Assembly (NCBI GenBank): GCA_002692965.1
Contig: NZNC01000029.1
Coordinates: 248,001 to 312,000 of the forward strand
DNA length: 64,000 nt
Reading direction: 5' to 3'
From: Haliea sp.
Lineage (GTDB): Bacteria > Pseudomonadota > Gammaproteobacteria > Pseudomonadales > Halieaceae
Under the pieces are notes generated by a model. That model was not told where the DNA came from. It saw only the letters and a program-made list of their open reading frames with translations, and did no database searches. The first letter of the stretch is position 1. Every line of letters begins with the position of its first letter. The position numbers were made by a program, and so were the translations under genes. This document shows, piece by piece, positions 61,017 through 64,000 of this stretch.

Positions 61017-63830
61017 TCAGATAACCTGTGTCAGGAAGCGTGCAGTGGCCTCGCGGCGGCGCTCGGCCAGTTCCTCGGGGGATTCCACCTCGATCTTCTC
61101 GTCCGGCGTGATCTTGAACAGGGGCTGTCCCTTGTGAATGATCACGCCATCGGTGTCCACCAGCACCTTGTCGATGGTACCCGAGAACGGTGCGTAGACC
61201 TTGTTGAACATCTTCATCACTTCGACGATGTACAGCGGGTCGCCGGCTTCGAAGTGGTCGCCCTCCTGCACATAGAGCTCGTGTTCCGGGGACTCGCGAC
61301 CATAGAACATCCCGCCGCTCTCGGCGAGGATCTCGTCGGACTTGGCCACCGGCGGCGGCACCAGCACCTTGGCCATGCGGCCCTGCAGCTCGCCGTCGAA
61401 CAGGCGCTCCGGAATGTGGATGGACAGGTCCTCGTTCACCGTCAGATCGTAGAAGCCGGTGGCCTCGGCAATGCTGGGCAGGATCGCCAGGATACTGACG
61501 CCCGACTGGAAGCCCTTGTGGGCCGCACGCACCTGCAGCCAGGTGGCTTCGGACATGCCCGCCGGCGCCTGTTCGCTCTCCAGCGCGGACTGCAGGGCAA
61601 TCCAGTCCTCGGCATCCAGGCGCTGGGACAACTCGGCGTAGAAGTCCAGGGCCTCCTGCAGCACCTGGTGATCGTGATCCCAGATCACCGTCGCAGCCGG
61701 CGCCTCGGGCGAGTAGTCCATGTTGAGGAAGTGATAGGTGTCCGCCAGCAGCTCGACCGGGTTTTCGTTCCAGCTTACCTTGCCGTCGATCAGCGTGTAG
61801 CAGTCACGATTGACGCTGAGCCAGCCGCTGAGGATGTGCGGCTCTTTCAACAGGCGCTCCACCGGCCGCAGCAGCAGGGTCGCCTTGCGATCCAGGCTGT
61901 CCCGCAGGGCCTTTGCGGCGGCGTCGCTGTGACCCTCGAGGGCGTGGCGACAGATCTTTTCCCAGGCGAAGTGGACATCCAGGTGGTTGGCCTGGTTCTT
62001 GAGCTCGCCCACCGCGGTCAGGTAGGGCACGATAAAGCGCGTGGTCGGCCGGGCATTGATGTTCTGGCCGATGAACCAGTTGACCAGGCCGTAGTGGAAC
62101 TCGAGGTTGGTGGCCAGGTCCTTGCCGCGCATGCGGGTGCGGCGAATGACCTCGGCCATGCGCTCATAGGTCTCCAGGCGCGACTCGCCCACGGTCAGCA
62201 GCAGGGCGATGTTGGAGTCATAGGCCCCCGCCAGGGTGTACTTCATGAACACGTCGGTGTCCGGGTTGTGCAGGCTGATGCCCTGGTCGTCGCGGATCTC
62301 GCCCTCGAGAGCGTCGCTCCAACCTTCGATGACGCCACCGGCCGAAGGCTGCAGGGCCTGGTTGGTGGCGTTGAGGCGCGCCTCCACGGAGTCGTTGTGG
62401 CGCAGGTGGCGGGTCGGCCGGGGCAGTTTCGGGCCGTGGGCCGCCAGCAGCACCATGGCTTCCACCAGGGACTCGACCACGAAGTAGTCATTGTCGTCCT
62501 CGGGATTGGTGAAGCGCAGGGAGTAGCACAGCTCGGTAACCCGGTGCTCCACCTGGATGCGGGTGTTCATTTCCATGAAGAAGTGCTTGTCGCGGTCGAC
62601 GATGCACTCGAAAGTGGAAACCGAGTCCAGACCCACCGCGGCGCCGAAGCGCGAGGCCTCGTCTTCCATCTCCTGCAGGGTCTTCAGATCCTGGCGCAGG
62701 ATCGCCGCCTCGGTACCGCGACCGGAGGCCTCGGCCTGGGCGATGGCCTTTTCCAGGGATTCCACGGTGACCGAGACTTCCAGCAACTTCTGCTCGTGCA
62801 TCTGCAGGGAGCAGTCGCGGCCCCCCATGGTCGTGCACCACTCGCCGTTGCCGATCACCTGGATTTCCTGGTGACGCGTGGTTTCGATGTTGAGCTCCAC
62901 CAGCACGTTCTTGTTGTCACCGACGCCAGTGGTCTTCACCTCGTTGAGGATCTCGCGGACCAGCTCCGCGGTGCGCTCCGCCTCACCGAGGCCGAGGATG
63001 CGCTGGCCCTTGCCGCCACCGCCGCTGATCGCCTTGAGACGAATGCGGTTTTCCGGGTAGTCGGCGGCCATTTTCTTGACCGCCTCGGTGAGGGTTTCGC
63101 ACAGCTCGTCGACGGTATACAGGTCGACGCCCTTGCGGTAGGACGCGGCAAGCACCAGGTCTGCCTTGTCCTCCAGGCTGATCTCGGCGTCGTCGAGCTT
63201 CTGCTCATCGACTTCCAGGCCATTGGCCTGGCACAGAGCCTTCAGCGCCCCCACGTCGGGGTGCTTGCGCAGCAGCGTCAGCGCGGTGCCGTTGTCAATC
63301 CCCGGGGTCACCGACACACCCGCCTTCAGGGCGGTACGCTTGGCTTCATCCTTGAGGCCCGCATCGTGGACCGTGCGCGAACAGGGACCAATGAAATTCA
63401 GGCCGGCCTTCTCCATGGCCGCAACCATGTTCTCGTCCTCGGCCATGAAGCCGTAGCCGGCAAAAATCGCGTTGTAGTCGTTGTCCCGCGCGATGCTGAT
63501 GATCTGCTGGATACGCTGGTCGCGCTCTTCCTTGTTGGCGCCGGTGTAATCGGGCACCCGGTGTACCCGGTCGGGGTCGGCAATGGCGCGCAGCTCGGGG
63601 GCCAGGGCGTTCTGGTAGACAATCGAGTCCTTTTCCGAGAGCAGGATGCCGTAGTGCTCGATTCCCATCTCGGCAAACACATCCATGGCTTCCTTGCGGA
63701 TCGGGCCACGGCAAATGATCAGGGGACGCAGACCGGTGCAGTCGAACTGGCGGACCCAGGGTGAATGGTGGCGACCCAGGCGACGGTCACGGTGAATCAG
63801 GGGGTTGCGCAGATAGTATTCGTTGGACAC
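61017..63830 (-). CDS. Long acyl-CoA (propionyl-CoA) carboxylase biotin-carboxylase/BCCP subunit
   Basis: A 937-aa biotin enzyme of the ATP-grasp family. The glycine loop SGGGGKGQR is near residue 270, followed by ETTRHQEIQV, RDCSLQMHEQKLLE and MEMNTRIQVEHRVTE. The biotin site is Lys873 in EVMKMFNK. Two insertions relative to standard BC are visible by eye: about 60 residues before the glycine loop (roughly 185-245) and about 28 residues after RDCSLQ (355-390). The start is GTG at 63830 behind GAGGA. It lies in the methylmalonyl-CoA operon, hence the propionyl-CoA assignment. Confidence 0.88.
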   Translation of the reverse strand: MSNEYYLRNPLIHRDRRLGRHHSPWVRQFDCTGLRPLIICRGPIRKEAMDVFAEMGIEHYGILLSEKDSIVYQNALAPELRAIADPDRVHRVPDYTGANKEERDQRIQQIISIARDNDYNAIFAGYGFMAEDENMVAAMEKAGLNFIGPCSRTVHDAGLKDEAKRTALKAGVSVTPGIDNGTALTLLRKHPDVGALKALCQANGLEVDEQKLDDAEISLEDKADLVLAASYRKGVDLYTVDELCETLTEAVKKMAADYPENRIRLKAISGGGGKGQRILGLGEAERTAELVREILNEVKTTGVGDNKNVLVELNIETTRHQEIQVIGNGEWCTTMGGRDCSLQMHEQKLLEVSVTVESLEKAIAQAEASGRGTEAAILRQDLKTLQEMEDEASRFGAAVGLDSVSTFECIVDRDKHFFMEMNTRIQVEHRVTELCYSLRFTNPEDDNDYFVVESLVEAMVLLAAHGPKLPRPTRHLRHNDSVEARLNATNQALQPSAGGVIEGWSDALEGEIRDDQGISLHNPDTDVFMKYTLAGAYDSNIALLLTVGESRLETYERMAEVIRRTRMRGKDLATNLEFHYGLVNWFIGQNINARPTTRFIVPYLTAVGELKNQANHLDVHFAWEKICRHALEGHSDAAAKALRDSLDRKATLLLRPVERLLKEPHILSGWLSVNRDCYTLIDGKVSWNENPVELLADTYHFLNMDYSPEAPAATVIWDHDHQVLQEALDFYAELSQRLDAEDWIALQSALESEQAPAGMSEATWLQVRAAHKGFQSGVSILAILPSIAEATGFYDLTVNEDLSIHIPERLFDGELQGRMAKVLVPPPVAKSDEILAESGGMFYGRESPEHELYVQEGDHFEAGDPLYIVEVMKMFNKVYAPFSGTIDKVLVDTDGVIIHKGQPLFKITPDEKIEVESPEELAERRREATARFLTQVI

Positions 63831-63867
63831 GCTTTTTTCCTCAATCAGGCGTTGGCCGGGGCGTCGA

Positions 63868-63999
63868 TCAGTGGAATTCACGCTGGACACTGCCCAGCGG
63901 TTCCGGCGTGTAATGTCTGAGACAGAAGTCCATGTGCTCCGCCAGTACGGTGCGCAGATCGGAGGGCATCACGATCTGGGAGATGGACCCCAGGCTCAG
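63868..63999 (-). CDS. Acyl-CoA carboxylase carboxyltransferase, C-terminal end
   Basis: Only the last 43 residues are in the window, too short for automatic ORF listing: LSLGSISQIVMPSDLRTVL, then AEHMDFCLRHYTPEPLG and a short tail ending EFH. The IVMPSDLR-like step and its position directly before the biotin carboxylase (37-nt gap) suggest the carboxyltransferase (beta) chain of the same acyl-CoA carboxylase. The gene continues beyond the right edge. Confidence 0.65.
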   Translation of the reverse strand: MSLGSISQIVMPSDLRTVLAEHMDFCLRHYTPEPLGSVQREFH

Positions 64000-64000
64000 G

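Noticed and set aside
61134-63764. An 876-codon open frame antisense to the biotin carboxylase
   Set aside because: Low-complexity composition and complete overlap with a well-conserved gene on the other strand mark it as a shadow frame.

Overview
The window is a 64 kb piece of chromosome from a GC-rich (about two-thirds G+C by eye) gammaproteobacterium. The block cysG-serS-crcB-rarA-lolA-ftsK-trxB-aat-bpt-infA-clpA-clpS-icd followed by nudJ-mnmA-hflD-purB-roxA is a gene order I know from Pseudomonas. The monomeric isocitrate dehydrogenase, single-chain methylmalonyl-CoA mutase, FadD and an island of SDR, Rieske and Old Yellow Enzyme genes would suit a marine lineage of the Halieaceae/Cellvibrionales kind. 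That placement is inference. I found no rRNA, tRNA, CRISPR array, insertion sequence, prophage or pseudogene. Coding density is very high, and no gene-free stretch exceeds 300 bases.

Region by region. (1) 1-2090: the end of dusA, then tal and a TerB-like gene. (2) 2127-6834, minus strand: a complete HvfA-HvfB-HvfC copper-peptide (RiPP) operon, followed by an MlaA homologue and then a response-regulator/PP2C phosphatase plus STAS gene pair. (3) 6835-18118: hrpA translationally coupled to fadD, a MaoC-like gene, a DUF885 protein, an unknown gene, and mnmC overlapping a glutaminyl cyclase gene. (4) 18151-23825: an M16C protease and a Cpx-like stress system. In the latter, a Spy/CpxP-like gene diverges from cpxR-cpxA across a perfect CpxR box. 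(5) 23877-30526: a catabolic-looking island with three SDRs, an AraC regulator, an Old Yellow Enzyme homologue, a SnoaL-like protein and a KshA-like Rieske oxygenase. (6) 30531-34953: an SLC13/TrkA-C transporter, a redoxin-like protein lacking its first active-site cysteine, and a DUF3604 protein whose start codon abuts a 40-nt inverted repeat. (7) 35006-57078: the conserved housekeeping block listed above, including the bacterial N-degron set aat, bpt, clpA and clpS. (8) 57123-64000, minus strand: a propionyl/methylmalonyl-CoA operon running carboxyltransferase, an unusually long biotin carboxylase/BCCP, epimerase, mutase, meaB, and a small Rieske protein.

How they work together: fadD and the acyl-CoA genes feed beta-oxidation. 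The terminal operon converts propionyl-CoA, a product of odd-chain fatty acid or sterol breakdown, to succinyl-CoA, and monomeric Icd acts in the TCA cycle. Envelope upkeep is served by MlaA, LolA, the Cpx-like pair and its Spy-like target. tRNA wobble modification is served by mnmC and mnmA. The least ordinary parts are the Hvf operon with its leader, the long biotin carboxylase, the two enzymes with altered active-site residues, and the non-coding inverted repeats at 29385, 34954 and 21693.
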